Source of the DNA: Paeniglutamicibacter sulfureus
Lineage (GTDB): Bacteria; Actinomycetota; Actinomycetes; Actinomycetales; Micrococcaceae
DNA length: 64,000 nt
NCBI RefSeq assembly: GCF_039535115.1
Contig: NZ_BAAAWO010000001.1
Span: 2,604,001 to 2,668,000, forward strand
Reading direction: 5' to 3'
Part shown: piece by piece, positions 52,658 to 61,964 of the stretch
How positions within the stretch are numbered: the stretch's first letter is position 1
Layout of the letters: every line of letters starts with the position of its first letter
Made by a program: the position numbers and the translations under genes
Notes under the pieces: generated by a model
What the model saw: the letters and a program-made list of their open reading frames with translations, nothing else
Database searches by the model: none
Told to the model about the DNA's origin: nothing

Positions 52658-53869
52658 TTACCTGGCGACCGGAGTCAGCCGGACCGGGACCGAATCGTGC
52701 CCGAACGCTTGGTAGTTCACCGTCTGTCGCGGCTCCCCGACCAGTTCGATCTTCTCGATCCGCTCCACCATGGCGCGCAGCAGGGTCGTGGCCTCAAGGC
52801 GTGCCACCACATTGCCGGCGCAGGTGTGGATGCCGAAACCGAAGGAGAGGTGGCCACGGGCCATGTCCCGATCGACATGGAATTCGTTGGGGTTCACGAA
52901 TTGCCGCGGGTCCCGGCCCGAGCCGAGCCACATGGTGAGGATCTTGGCACCTTCAGGGATCCGGACCCCGCCCAGGACGGTTTCCTTGATGGCCACGCGG
53001 CCGCCGTAGCGCGAGGCCGGGTAGAAGCGGATGGCTTCTTCCCACGCGTTGTCCACGAGGGACGGGTTCTCCCGCAGCTTCTGCCACTCGGCCGGGTTGT
53101 CGGCAAAGGCACGGACCATGGAGGCGATCGAGGCGGTGGTCGTGTCGAACCCGGCGGCAAAGATCGACTTGAGGATCTGCTGGGCCGTGTGTTCGGAGAC
53201 CTTGCCCTCGTCGGCCATCTGGTAAAGCTGCCAGCCAATGCCGCCCTCGGACTGGCGTTCGCGCGCGGTGTTCTCCTCTACCCAGTCGATGGCCACCGCA
53301 CCGCTTTCCAGCTTCTGCTTTTGGAGTTCGCTCGGCGGACCGAAAACGTTGAAGACCGCATCTCCGAACTTCAGCAGCAGTTCGCGGCCTCCCTCGGGCA
53401 GGCCCAGGACATCGGGGAACACCTTGAGGATGTACTTGACCGACAAGTCGTCAAAGGCGTCGATGTCCGCCGGACCGTCGGCCAGCATCTGGTCAAGGAG
53501 GCGCTCGGCCTCGGCCTTGAAGTATTCGCCCATCTTCTTGAGATTGCCCTCGTCAAAGACGCGCATGACGGCTCCCTTGGACGCCGTGTGCTCCGGCGGA
53601 TCCTCGAGGATCAGCGTGCGCGGGCGGAAAGGCGACGGGGCATAGAACGGACGGTCGGTGCTGGAGAATGTCCGCCAGTCGCGAAGGGCCTTTTGGATCT
53701 CGGCGAAGCGGGTGATCGCGTAGTAGTCGTATTTTTCCATGTACACGACCGGCGCGATTTCCCGCTGCGCGCCGTCGTGTCCATGGACGTCATGCAACGA
53801 TTCGAGCGAAAACGCGTCGTAGTCGGAAACTGGCGCTTCGATGACTTCTTGTGTGGATGGTACTGACAT
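52658..53869 (-). CDS. Cytochrome P450, CYP199-like (para-substituted benzoate type)
   Basis: This 403-residue P450 has I-helix AAGFDTT (238-244), E278-x-x-R281 and heme loop FGFGIHTCAG with Cys350. Several segments resemble CYP199A enzymes, which O-demethylate 4-methoxybenzoate: RPRTLILEDPPEHT, KVFPDVLGL, NVFGPPSELQK, LGSGRDPR and the C-terminal VPVRLTP. It lacks a reductase domain, so the reductase gene at 56081 is the likely partner. The ATG at 53869 follows GGGGAACAG; the long upstream frame is non-coding. A 100-bp gap separates it from the SDR gene. Confidence 0.87.
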   Translation of the reverse strand: MSVPSTQEVIEAPVSDYDAFSLESLHDVHGHDGAQREIAPVVYMEKYDYYAITRFAEIQKALRDWRTFSSTDRPFYAPSPFRPRTLILEDPPEHTASKGAVMRVFDEGNLKKMGEYFKAEAERLLDQMLADGPADIDAFDDLSVKYILKVFPDVLGLPEGGRELLLKFGDAVFNVFGPPSELQKQKLESGAVAIDWVEENTARERQSEGGIGWQLYQMADEGKVSEHTAQQILKSIFAAGFDTTTASIASMVRAFADNPAEWQKLRENPSLVDNAWEEAIRFYPASRYGGRVAIKETVLGGVRIPEGAKILTMWLGSGRDPRQFVNPNEFHVDRDMARGHLSFGFGIHTCAGNVVARLEATTLLRAMVERIEKIELVGEPRQTVNYQAFGHDSVPVRLTPVAR

Positions 53870-53969
53870 TTTCTGTTCCCCTTCGAATTCTTGAAATCTT
53901 GGATGCCGGTGCGGCTGGAGGCCGGAAGTCCCTTCACGGGAACCCGGCCGGAAACGGGTCTCGGTGCGG

Positions 53970-54821
53970 TCAGGAACCGGCCTGGCGCACCGGCGGTGGA
54001 GTGCCGGTGGCCATCCAATCCATGCGGCGCTGGATGCCGGCGGTTGCCATATCCGGGTGCGGCAGGACGAAGAACGTGTTGTTCCGGATCGCTTCCAACA
54101 CCTGATCCGCGACAACCGCCGGTTCCAGGCCGGACTGTGCAGTGACGGCGGCGAGCCGTTCCATGACCTTGACGCGGCCCTCCTCGTTTGCCTGCGCAAC
54201 ATCCTGCGGGCGGTTGCGCTCGGCATCGACCATGCGGGTCTTGACCGGCCCGGGGGCCAGCAGCGAAACGCCCACATTGGAACCCGCCGTGCGCAGCTCG
54301 ACCTCGAGGCATTCGCTCATGCCCAGTACCGCGAACTTGGACGCACAGTAAGGGGTCATCGTGGCGGTGCCCGAGTTGAAGGCGGCAACCGAAGCGGTGT
54401 TGACGATGTGCCCGCCACCGTTGGCTTCAAGCAGTGGCAGGAACACCCGGCAGCCGTTGAGCACGCCGAAGAAGTTCACGTCCATGACCCAGCGCCAGGC
54501 GGATTCGGAAATCGACAGGAAGCTGCCCCCGGTTTCCACCCCGGCGTTGTTGCACACGACGTCGACGCGGCCCAGCTGCTCCAGGGCGGTGCGCGCGAGG
54601 TTCTCGACGGCCTCGATGTCTCGCACGTCCGTGGGGACACCGATGACCCGGCCCTTGGCGCTGAGCGATGCCACCGCGGAATCCAGCGCCGACTGCTCGA
54701 CGTCGGCGATGGCCACCGACATGCCTTCCTCCAGGAACCTCTGGGCCAGGGCGTAGCCGATCCCGCTGGCACCCCCGGTGACTACGGCGACCTTTCCCGC
54801 AAAGTCTTCGATTCCGGGCAT
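53970..54821 (-). CDS. Short-chain dehydrogenase/reductase
   Basis: This 283-residue SDR has TGGASGIG near the N-terminus, CNNAG, an NTASVAA strand-loop and the catalytic YCASK. A helical C-terminal extension (NNTFFVLPHPDMATAGIQRR) resembles SDRs that act on hydrophobic alcohols. The ATG at 54821 opens right into the conserved fold; a GTG at 54830 would overlap the preceding gene. It follows the FAD monooxygenase by 2 bp in the LysR-linked operon. Confidence 0.86.
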   Translation of the reverse strand: MPGIEDFAGKVAVVTGGASGIGYALAQRFLEEGMSVAIADVEQSALDSAVASLSAKGRVIGVPTDVRDIEAVENLARTALEQLGRVDVVCNNAGVETGGSFLSISESAWRWVMDVNFFGVLNGCRVFLPLLEANGGGHIVNTASVAAFNSGTATMTPYCASKFAVLGMSECLEVELRTAGSNVGVSLLAPGPVKTRMVDAERNRPQDVAQANEEGRVKVMERLAAVTAQSGLEPAVVADQVLEAIRNNTFFVLPHPDMATAGIQRRMDWMATGTPPPVRQAGS

Positions 54822-54823
54822 CG

Positions 54824-56041
54824 TTACCACGCCCCGATCAGGGACTTGGTTTCCAGCGACTTGGGGAAGAGGAGGCGCTGAACAACGGCTTCCTTGTCGG
54901 TTTCCAGGCGGCGCAGGTTCTCGAGCTGCCCTTCCAGTGCCTCTTGGTCATCGGAATGGTAGACGAGCTTCTTGTTGTTGCTGGCCGCGGGGCTGACGAT
55001 CTCGGTGAAAACACGGCGGCGTTCGGTGGCGTAGTCATCGAGCACGGACTCGTCGGCTTCCCCGGCAACAACCGCGGCCAGGGCTTCGGCCAGCACGTAG
55101 GTGTCGAAGAGGCCCGAGGTCAGGCCCAGGCCACCGGTCGGGTTGGTGGCGTGAGCCGAATCCCCGGCAAGCAGCACGCGGTTCGCACGGTAGCTGCTGG
55201 CCGAGCGCTGGTGCATGGTGTACGGCGAGAAGGCATCGACCACCACCTTGTCCGGGTCCTGGACGATCTGTGCGAAGAAGCCGGGCATGCGATCGGACAC
55301 CGATTCCTCGGGAAGTGCGGCGTCCTCGCAGTAGGTGTAGCGCCACAGGCCCGTCTCGCCGGAGTTGTCGATCTTGGAGATGATGGCACCGTAGGTGTCA
55401 TCGATCAGCATGGTCGTTTGGCTGTAGCCTTCGGCCTCGAAAGGGTAGCGGATGTTGGTGGCAACAAAGCGCTCGGGCCAGGTCACGCCCTCGAAGTCGA
55501 TGCCCACGGCCGCGCGCACCTTGCTGCCTGCGCCGTCGGCACCGATCAGCCATGTGCCACGGACCTCGGTCTCGCCCGTCTGGGTCTGGAAGGTGGCCGT
55601 CACCGAGTCCTCGTCCTGGACCAGGGAGGTGAATTTGTGTCCCCAGTGGACCTCGGCGTTGGGGTACTTGGCCAGGTGTTCCAGCGCGATCTGGACCAGG
55701 ACGTTCTGTCCCAGGTGGAGGTTGTGCGGGTGCTCCACGATGCCTTCGAGGGAACCGAGACCGAAGTTGATTTCTTCTCCAGTCTTGTGGACCTTGTAGG
55801 TGTAGTCCTGCTTGAGGAATCCGCGCTCGGTGGCGTCCTCCAACAGGCCCATGCGGGCCAGTCCGTCAAGGACCGACCAGTGGTACACCATGGCCCGCGG
55901 GGCCATGGCAATGTCCAGGCCGCGTTCGAAGACCTTGACGTTGACACCCGCCCGGGCCAGGCCCAGTGCGTTGAGGATGCCAACGGGTCCCGCACCTACA
56001 ACAAGGACGGTGGGCGGGACGGATGAGGATTCGGTGCTCAT
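54824..56041 (-). CDS. FAD-dependent aromatic monooxygenase (PheA/TfdB-like)
   Basis: This 405-residue group A flavoprotein has the FAD motif VLVVGAGPVGILNALGLARAG, a central DGAGSKVR box and the second FAD motif LLAGDSAHATNPTGGLGLTSG (described in parts). It hydroxylates an aromatic ring using NAD(P)H without a separate reductase. It is shorter than phenol hydroxylases (about 600) and closer to 4-hydroxybenzoate- or salicylate-type enzymes. With hydroxyquinol dioxygenase nearby, it could supply the third ring hydroxyl, though the substrate is inferred. Confidence 0.85.
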   Translation of the reverse strand: MSTESSSVPPTVLVVGAGPVGILNALGLARAGVNVKVFERGLDIAMAPRAMVYHWSVLDGLARMGLLEDATERGFLKQDYTYKVHKTGEEINFGLGSLEGIVEHPHNLHLGQNVLVQIALEHLAKYPNAEVHWGHKFTSLVQDEDSVTATFQTQTGETEVRGTWLIGADGAGSKVRAAVGIDFEGVTWPERFVATNIRYPFEAEGYSQTTMLIDDTYGAIISKIDNSGETGLWRYTYCEDAALPEESVSDRMPGFFAQIVQDPDKVVVDAFSPYTMHQRSASSYRANRVLLAGDSAHATNPTGGLGLTSGLFDTYVLAEALAAVVAGEADESVLDDYATERRRVFTEIVSPAASNNKKLVYHSDDQEALEGQLENLRRLETDKEAVVQRLLFPKSLETKSLIGAW

Positions 56042-56080
56042 TCTAAGGAGCCTTTCCGGGGAAGGGTGAGGGAGAAGGGA

Positions 56081-57061
56081 CTAGATCTCGAGTTCAAGGA
56101 CGTCGCAGGCGGAACGCGAAACGCAGATCATCATCATTTCGTTGGACTCCTTTTCCTCGTCGCTCAGGATCGAGTCGCGGTGGTCTGCTTGTCCGCTGAT
56201 GATGCGGGTTTCACAGGTCCCGCAGGTCCCCTCCATGCAGGAGAAGATGACCGGAGCCCCGGCTTCCTCGGCCACCTCGACGATGTTGCGGTCCTCGGGC
56301 ACCTCGATGTCGATCCCGCTCAGGGCCAGCTTGACCGTGAAGGACGTCTTGGCCGCGGCGACGACCGGCTTGGGTGCGAATCGTTCCAGGTGCAGTGTTC
56401 CGGCGGGCCAGGATTCGGCGGTCAGGGACTCCAGTGCGCGCAGCAGGCCCTCGGGACCGCAGGCGTAGATCTTGACCCCTTCACGGGGAGTCCCCGTGAG
56501 TGCGGCAAGGTCCGGGAACCCGCATTCGTCGTCGGGGCGGATGTCGACCTTGCCGGGGTATTTGTCGGCGAGTTCGCTCCAGAAGGCCATGGAGGTGCGG
56601 GAGCGGCCCATGTAGGTCAGCTTCCAGTCCTTGCCGTTGCGTTCGGCCTCTTCCATCATCGGGATCATGGGCGTGATGCCGATGCCGGCGGCAATGAAGT
56701 GGTACTCCGCCGATTCGACAAGCGGGAAGTGGTTTCGCGGGCCCGTGACCTCGAGGATGTCGCCGGCCTCGATCTTTTCGTGGACCTCTTGCGATCCGCC
56801 GCGGGAGTTCGGGTCCTTCAGGATGCCCAGGCGGTAGCTTCCGGAATCCGTGGGGCTGGAGCACAGCGAGTACTGGCGGCTGAGTCCCGAAGGCAGGTGG
56901 ATTTCCAGGTGGGCTCCGGGCTTCCATGCCGGAAGAACCTCTCCACTCGGATCAACGAGTTCAAGCTCGGTGACGCAGTCGCTGGCGTCCTTCTTGGCCA
57001 GCACCTGCAGCGGTGCGCGGTAGACAAGCGCGTCGGTGCGCGCGGGGCTTTGGACGGTCAT
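56081..57061 (-). CDS. Phthalate-dioxygenase-type reductase with C-terminal ferredoxin
   Basis: This 326-residue protein has an FMN-binding domain (RQYSLCS), an NAD-binding domain (AAGIGITPMIPMM; KIYACGPEGLL) and a C-terminal [2Fe-2S] ferredoxin with C-MEGT-C-GT-C and a late Cys. This is the layout of PDR, VanB and the reductase part of self-sufficient P450s. It lies 10 bp after one P450 and upstream of a second, so it probably delivers electrons to both. It also resembles the fused reductase domain of the protein at 38996. Confidence 0.9.
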   Translation of the reverse strand: MTVQSPARTDALVYRAPLQVLAKKDASDCVTELELVDPSGEVLPAWKPGAHLEIHLPSGLSRQYSLCSSPTDSGSYRLGILKDPNSRGGSQEVHEKIEAGDILEVTGPRNHFPLVESAEYHFIAAGIGITPMIPMMEEAERNGKDWKLTYMGRSRTSMAFWSELADKYPGKVDIRPDDECGFPDLAALTGTPREGVKIYACGPEGLLRALESLTAESWPAGTLHLERFAPKPVVAAAKTSFTVKLALSGIDIEVPEDRNIVEVAEEAGAPVIFSCMEGTCGTCETRIISGQADHRDSILSDEEKESNEMMMICVSRSACDVLELEI

Positions 57062-57071
57062 TGTCTATTCC

Positions 57072-58256
57072 TTACTTCTCGAAGCGGACCCGGGCGTGGG
57101 TCCACCCTGTGCGCAATGGGCGGCCGTTGGAAACGATCTCCCCAACGAGTTCAAAATTCCTTGTCTTCTCCAGGAGCTGGACGACCATGGCCTTGAGTTC
57201 TGCCCGGGCGATCGGGGACCCCATGCACTGGTGCGGGCCGTGCCCGAAGGTCAGGTGCGGGTTCGGGGAACGATCCGCCACGTATGCATCACCGTTGGGG
57301 AACTTGTCCTCATCACGGTTCGCGGCAAAGACGTTGAGCCCCACCTTGGCGCCGGCGGGAATGGTGACGCCGTGAGCCTCGACCTTGCGGGTGGTCTTGC
57401 GCCCGGTGTGGTGCAGGGGAGGCGCCAGCCGGAGGATTTCCTCGATCGCGGATTCCACGAGCTCGGGCTGCGCCCGCAGCTGCGCCTGCGCTTCGGGGTT
57501 TCCGGCGAGGTACTTCATGATCGAACCGATGGCGGCGGTGGTGGTGTCTGCCCCGGCCGAGAAGATCTGTACGCCGATGGCCACGGCCTCGTCCTGGGTG
57601 ATCGGGCGGCCCTCGGGCTCGAGTTCCAGCACGCCCGACATGATGTCGATGGCCGGGTCCTGCGGGTTGGCGCGGCGGTCCTCAATGAGGGCCTCGACCG
57701 TCGGATTCCACAGGTTCTTGTTGACCTCGCGGAGTTTTTCCACGTCGTTGCGGACCGCGTCTGCCTTGGCCAGGCTGTCGGCCATGGTGACCCAGGCATC
57801 GTCCGGTAACAGCAGGAACCTTGCCAGGACCTTCTGCGGGACGATCACGCCGAATTCCTCGATCATGTCGGCCTCGCCGGCTTCGATCAACGGATCGAGG
57901 TGCTCTGCGACCAGCGCCTCGATGTCCGGCTGCAGCATTTCCAGCCGCGCCGGGAGAAAGTACGGCGCCAGGAACTTGCGGTAGAAGGTGTGTACCGGCG
58001 GGTTCTCCTGAATGGGGATCGAGCGCATGAACTGCGGGAATTCCAGGAACGGCTGGCCGGACGCATAGGTGCGCCAATCGCGCGAGCCCTTCTGGACGTC
58101 GCTATACCGGAAGAAGTCGAAAAAACCCTCGTAGTCGCTGGTATAGGCGACCGGGCATTCGTCCCGAAGCTGCTTGTAGACGGCCGGGTACTCGGACGTC
58201 TCCAGCTTGATGGGGTTCCAGTCGTCCTTGGTGACGGTGGTGGTTTCGGTGCTCAC
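57072..58256 (-). CDS. Cytochrome P450, family not identified
   Basis: This 394-residue P450 has I-helix AGADTT (234-239), E273-x-x-R276 region (EEILR), and heme loop FGHGPHQCMG with Cys344. It is typical in length for a soluble bacterial P450 without fused reductase. It is the first gene of the eight-gene operon and lies 134 bp from the divergent LysR gene. Its immediate downstream neighbour is the PDR-type reductase. I cannot tell its substrate. Confidence 0.9.
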   Translation of the reverse strand: MSTETTTVTKDDWNPIKLETSEYPAVYKQLRDECPVAYTSDYEGFFDFFRYSDVQKGSRDWRTYASGQPFLEFPQFMRSIPIQENPPVHTFYRKFLAPYFLPARLEMLQPDIEALVAEHLDPLIEAGEADMIEEFGVIVPQKVLARFLLLPDDAWVTMADSLAKADAVRNDVEKLREVNKNLWNPTVEALIEDRRANPQDPAIDIMSGVLELEPEGRPITQDEAVAIGVQIFSAGADTTTAAIGSIMKYLAGNPEAQAQLRAQPELVESAIEEILRLAPPLHHTGRKTTRKVEAHGVTIPAGAKVGLNVFAANRDEDKFPNGDAYVADRSPNPHLTFGHGPHQCMGSPIARAELKAMVVQLLEKTRNFELVGEIVSNGRPLRTGWTHARVRFEK

Positions 58257-58291
58257 GCGGCAACTCCCTTGCAGTTCCAGTCCGGGGATTT

Positions 58292-58317
58292 GTAACCCCG
58301 ATCACTTCATTGGTTAC
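58292..58317. promoter_or_regulatory. Inverted repeat between LysR gene and P450 operon
   Basis: GTAACC (58292-58297) and GGTTAC (58312-58317) form a dyad with a 14-base spacer in the 134-bp divergent region. LysR-type regulators often bind such interrupted dyads, so it is a candidate activator site. The assignment is by position only. Confidence 0.5.
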
Positions 58318-58390
58318 GACAGTAATGTGATGCAAGAAACATAGCCATACGCTTCTACTCATTCGCAGGGAGCAGGTATACGATCCATGT

Positions 58391-59305
58391 ATGGACATTC
58401 GCCACATTCGCTACTTCCTCGAAATCACCCGCCAGGGCTCGATCTCCAAGGCCGCCAAGGTCCTGCAAATGACCCAGCCACCGCTCAGCGCCTCGCTGAA
58501 GAACCTCGAGGACGAGCTGGGGGTGCGATTGCTGGACAGGACCGCCCGGGGCATCACCCCGACCCGCGCCGGCCGGCTGCTCCTGGAAAAGGGGGCCCGG
58601 CTCGTTGACGAGACGGAGCACCTGACCCAGGAACTGATGCGCCAGGGCCAGGGGCTCAGCGGCTCGCTGCACCTTGCTGTCATCCTGCCGTTCGCCTGGG
58701 CATATCTTCCCCGGGTCCTGGGCCGGTTCCGGGAAGCTTCCCCCGGCACCGACATCTCCCTCACCGACGTCAACCCGGGGAACGTGATCGAGCAGATCCG
58801 CAACGGGAACCTGGACGTGGCGATCGTGGCAACCGGCTCGGCAAGCCGGCTGCAGACGATGTACCAGGACGACACCCGGGTGGAACTGATCTCCAAGCTC
58901 GGCATCTCCCCCGTGCTGCCCACCAGGTTCAAGGACGCACCAAAGACGATCCCCCTGCAGGACCTCATGGGGGAAACCTGGCTTCTTCCCATGCCCTCGC
59001 TTCGGCTCCCGGGCATGACCGAGATGCTGGTGGACTTCTGGCTCGCCCAAGGCCTGCCCCTGCCCTCAATCAAGCCGGTGACCAGCCTGCAGACAACGCT
59101 TCCGCTGGTGGCCGCCGATCTGGGGATCAGCATCATGCCGCCGGAAATCCAGCAGATCGCGCGCACCACCATCGTCACGCGCAAGATCGATCCCCCCATC
59201 CCGCCGATGGAGATCGCGGCCGTCTGGAGCACCGCCCGCGAGCCCTCGGAGGTTGCCACCAAGTTCATTGAGGTCCTCGTGGGGCCGCGGGCCGCGAGGA
59301 CCTAA
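58391..59305 (+). CDS. LysR family transcriptional regulator
   Basis: This 304-residue protein has the LysR helix-turn-helix (MDIRHIRYFLEITRQGSISK, then AAKVLQMTQPPLSASLKNLE) and a C-terminal inducer-binding domain (about 90-295). It is divergent from the P450 operon at 50439-58256 and is its likely activator. LysR proteins commonly respond to an aromatic substrate or pathway intermediate. A G+C-rich hairpin follows at 59375. Confidence 0.9.
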   Translation: MDIRHIRYFLEITRQGSISKAAKVLQMTQPPLSASLKNLEDELGVRLLDRTARGITPTRAGRLLLEKGARLVDETEHLTQELMRQGQGLSGSLHLAVILPFAWAYLPRVLGRFREASPGTDISLTDVNPGNVIEQIRNGNLDVAIVATGSASRLQTMYQDDTRVELISKLGISPVLPTRFKDAPKTIPLQDLMGETWLLPMPSLRLPGMTEMLVDFWLAQGLPLPSIKPVTSLQTTLPLVAADLGISIMPPEIQQIARTTIVTRKIDPPIPPMEIAAVWSTAREPSEVATKFIEVLVGPRAART

Positions 59306-59374
59306 CCCTGCCGATGGGCCCCTGCCCGGCAGTGGGGGGCCTTGCAGGCCGGGAGTTCCTTCGTTAAGGACCGA

Positions 59375-59414
59375 GGTCGTTGCACCCCCCGGGATCCAGG
59401 GGGGTGCGACGACC
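59375..59414. terminator. G+C-rich hairpin between convergent LysR and transporter genes
   Basis: Sixteen-base arms (59375-59390 and 59399-59414) pair with one G-T wobble around an 8-base loop. It lies between convergent genes. No T tract is present, so it is a probable rather than certain terminator. Confidence 0.65.
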
Positions 59415-59516
59415 GCGCACATGTTCCCTCGGGGAGGGCCTTGCAAGGTCGACGTCGCGGAACGAATCCCGTCGATTCGTCTGGCCAATAGTCCAGCGGA
59501 AAGCCCCCCATGGTGG

Positions 59517-60872
59517 CTACCGGTGCGCGGAGACCTCCGCCGGTGCGTCCGAAGTCCCGGCGGCCCCGGAGGATTTCCCGCGGTTGAGGTCCGCAATGGC
59601 GATCAGCCTCGTCATGGAGATCATGGCGATGAAGAGAAGCGCTGCGACGAAGATCGAGATCGCGTACGGGCTGCCCGTGTACTGCAGCAGCACGGCGGCG
59701 ACCATCGGGGTCAAGCCCGAACCCAGGCTGGTGGCAATCTGGTACCCAAGGGACATTCCGGTGAAACGAACCTCGGCGGGGAACGAGTCCGCAAACAATG
59801 CGGCCTGGGCACCGTAGACCAGGGAATAGCAGCAACCAAAGCCCACAATGTAGCTCACGGCAATGAGCCATGGATTGTGCGTGCTCACGGCCCAGAAGAG
59901 GTGGAACACGGCAGCTATGACCAGGGCCGAGCCAATGACCATCATCTTCTTGCGGCTCACGATGTCGGAGAGGTGGCCCGCGAGCAGGATCATCGGAATC
60001 TGGACGATGAAGGTTGCCAAGGTGATCGTGAGCATGATGGTGGGGTCGATGCCCGCTTCCTTCGTGCTGAAGTTCACCAGGTAGACGATGACCAGGATGG
60101 AGAACGCGCCGAAGCCCAGGTGCGAGAGAGCCACCAGGACGACCGACTTCAAGTGCTTCCTGAGCACCTCGAGAAGCGGGACCTTGACCTCATGGCCTTC
60201 CTTCTTGACGACCTTGAACTCGGGCGATTCGGAAATGCGCAGGCGGATGAACAGGCCCACGGCGACAAGCACCGAGCTGAAGAGGAAGGGGATCCGCCAT
60301 CCCCATGCCAGCATGTCCTCGTCCGGCAGGAGGGTGACCAGCAGGAAGGCCGCGTTGCCAAGAATCGATCCGGCGGCGGGACCCAGCTGGGGAATGGCCG
60401 CATAGAATCCGCGGCGGTTCGGTGGCGCGAACTCGAAGGCCATGAGGATGGCTCCGCCCCACTCGCCGCCAAAGGCGATCCCCTGCGCGAGCCTGAGCAC
60501 GACCAGGATGATGGCCGCCCAGATTCCAATCGTTTCGAATGTGGGCAGCAGGCCAATCAGCGTGGTCACCCCACCCATGATGAGCAGGGTGATCACCAGA
60601 ATGGATTTGCGGCCGATCCGGTCCCCGTAGTGCCCGAAAATCACGGCGCCCAGCGGGCGCGAAAAATAGCCCACGGCAAGTGTGGCGAAGGTGGCCAAGG
60701 TTGCGATGAATGGATTGGTGTCGGGAAAGAAAAGCTGTGGGAACACGAGCGCCGCGGCGAGCCCGTAAATCGAGAAGTCGTAGTACTCGATGGTGTTGCC
60801 CGCGAGGCTGGCGGCCGCGACCTTGCGGGCAGCGCCTTTCGGGCGTTGGTTTTACGAGTTGGCAACGGACAC
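59517..60872 (-). pseudogene. MHS-family MFS transporter gene with stop codon at codon 7
   Basis: The minus-strand body encodes a transporter closely similar to the one at 44693, including AAASLAGNTIEYYDFSIYGL in helix 1 and FGHYGDRIGRKS. The expected start, GTG at 60872, has AGGAG upstream, but codon 7 is TAA (60852-60854). Between that stop and GTG 60746, which lies after helix 1, there is no ATG, GTG or TTG. A protein from 60746 (409 residues) would lack helix 1 and has no good ribosome binding site. An in-frame ATG at 60902 also runs into the stop. The rest of the frame is intact, so the lesion is recent or a sequencing error. Confidence 0.72.
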
Positions 60873-61009
60873 GTAGATCTCCTGAAATGTGAGGGGCGTC
60901 ATAGGCGAATGCCCCGAGCGTAATGCCGGATCGGGTGGCCGGCACAACGAAAATCCTCAATTAACCCCTGCGGATATACAGAATAGATATGCCTTTTCCC
61001 GGAAATTAC

Positions 61010-61023
61010 TAGACACGTGTCTA
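61010..61023. promoter_or_regulatory. Candidate operator B, perfect palindrome TAGACACGTGTCTA
   Basis: A perfect 14-bp palindrome lies 91 bp upstream of the cassette B SDR and between it and the divergent transporter pseudogene. Related sites occur at 43436 and 43502 before the paralogous cassette A. It suits a TetR-type dimer; the TetR gene at 38259 is the nearest candidate. Confidence 0.65.
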
Positions 61024-61113
61024 ATTACTGTGGCAGGCTGTCTCCGTTATCACTGTGAGGCACGACACTTCGCTCCACCCGCGGAACGGCCTCGAGAAGA
61101 TTGGGAGCACCAC

Positions 61114-61926
61114 ATGGATTTGGACGGCAAGATCGCAGTTGTCACCGGCGCAGCATCGGGCATGGGCCTGGCCGCCGCCAAGGCGTTGATCGGGGCGGGC
61201 GCAACCGTCTATGGGATCGATCTTCGACAAGAGGCCCTCGATCGCGAATTCACGACCCTGGACCGCGCCCACGGCTTCGTGGCGGATATTTCAGACTCCC
61301 GGGCCGTCAACCAGGTCTTCGCGCAGGTGGATATCGACCACGGCAAGCTGGACATCCTGGTCAACGCCGCCGGTGTCTCCACGCCGAACAGGGAAAAGCA
61401 GGCCTGGGTGGATGGAATCAACACCAAAATGGTCGAGTCCTTCAAGTCCGGCGAGCCCTACAACCCGGAGTTCCTCGGCGGTATCACCGACGAAGACTTC
61501 GACCGAGTCGTGGCGATCAACCTCAACGGCACCTTCTACACCATTCGCGCCGCCGTCCCGCTGCTCAAGAAGGCTGGCCGCGGCTCGATCATCAACTTTG
61601 CCTCCGTCGCCGGGCTCATCGGCCTGCCCATGCCCGCCTACTACCCGGCATCCAAGGCCGCGGTCGTGGGCCTGACCAAGGCGGTCGCCGCGGAGCTCGC
61701 ACCCTTCGACATCCGGGTCAATGCCTTGGCACCTGCAGGCATCAACACCCCGATGTTCACCGCCTCCGGCGAGGACCACGTCCAGGCCCTGCTGGCCCTG
61801 CAGCCGCTCAAGCGGGTTGCCGAACCGGAAGAGATCGGCCGCACGGTCCTGTTCCTGGCCTCCGACGACGCCGGCCACTACACCGGCCAAACCATGTCGC
61901 CCTCCGGCGGCGCCCTCATGCTCTGA
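61114..61926 (+). CDS. Short-chain dehydrogenase/reductase, first gene of P450 cassette B
   Basis: This 270-residue SDR has TGAASGMG, NAAG, NFASVAG and the catalytic YYPASK, and ends HYTGQTMSPSGG. It shares with the cassette A SDR the unusual insertion after NAAG (VSTPNREKQAWVDGINTKMV) and the same C-terminal end, so the two are paralogues. The ATG at 61114 starts immediately before the first strand, with GGGAGC upstream. It is 38 bp before the family VIII esterase gene. Confidence 0.88.
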   Translation: MDLDGKIAVVTGAASGMGLAAAKALIGAGATVYGIDLRQEALDREFTTLDRAHGFVADISDSRAVNQVFAQVDIDHGKLDILVNAAGVSTPNREKQAWVDGINTKMVESFKSGEPYNPEFLGGITDEDFDRVVAINLNGTFYTIRAAVPLLKKAGRGSIINFASVAGLIGLPMPAYYPASKAAVVGLTKAVAAELAPFDIRVNALAPAGINTPMFTASGEDHVQALLALQPLKRVAEPEEIGRTVLFLASDDAGHYTGQTMSPSGGALML

Positions 61927-61964
61927 CCCCACCGCCCCCGGCACCCTGAACGGAGAACTCCCCC

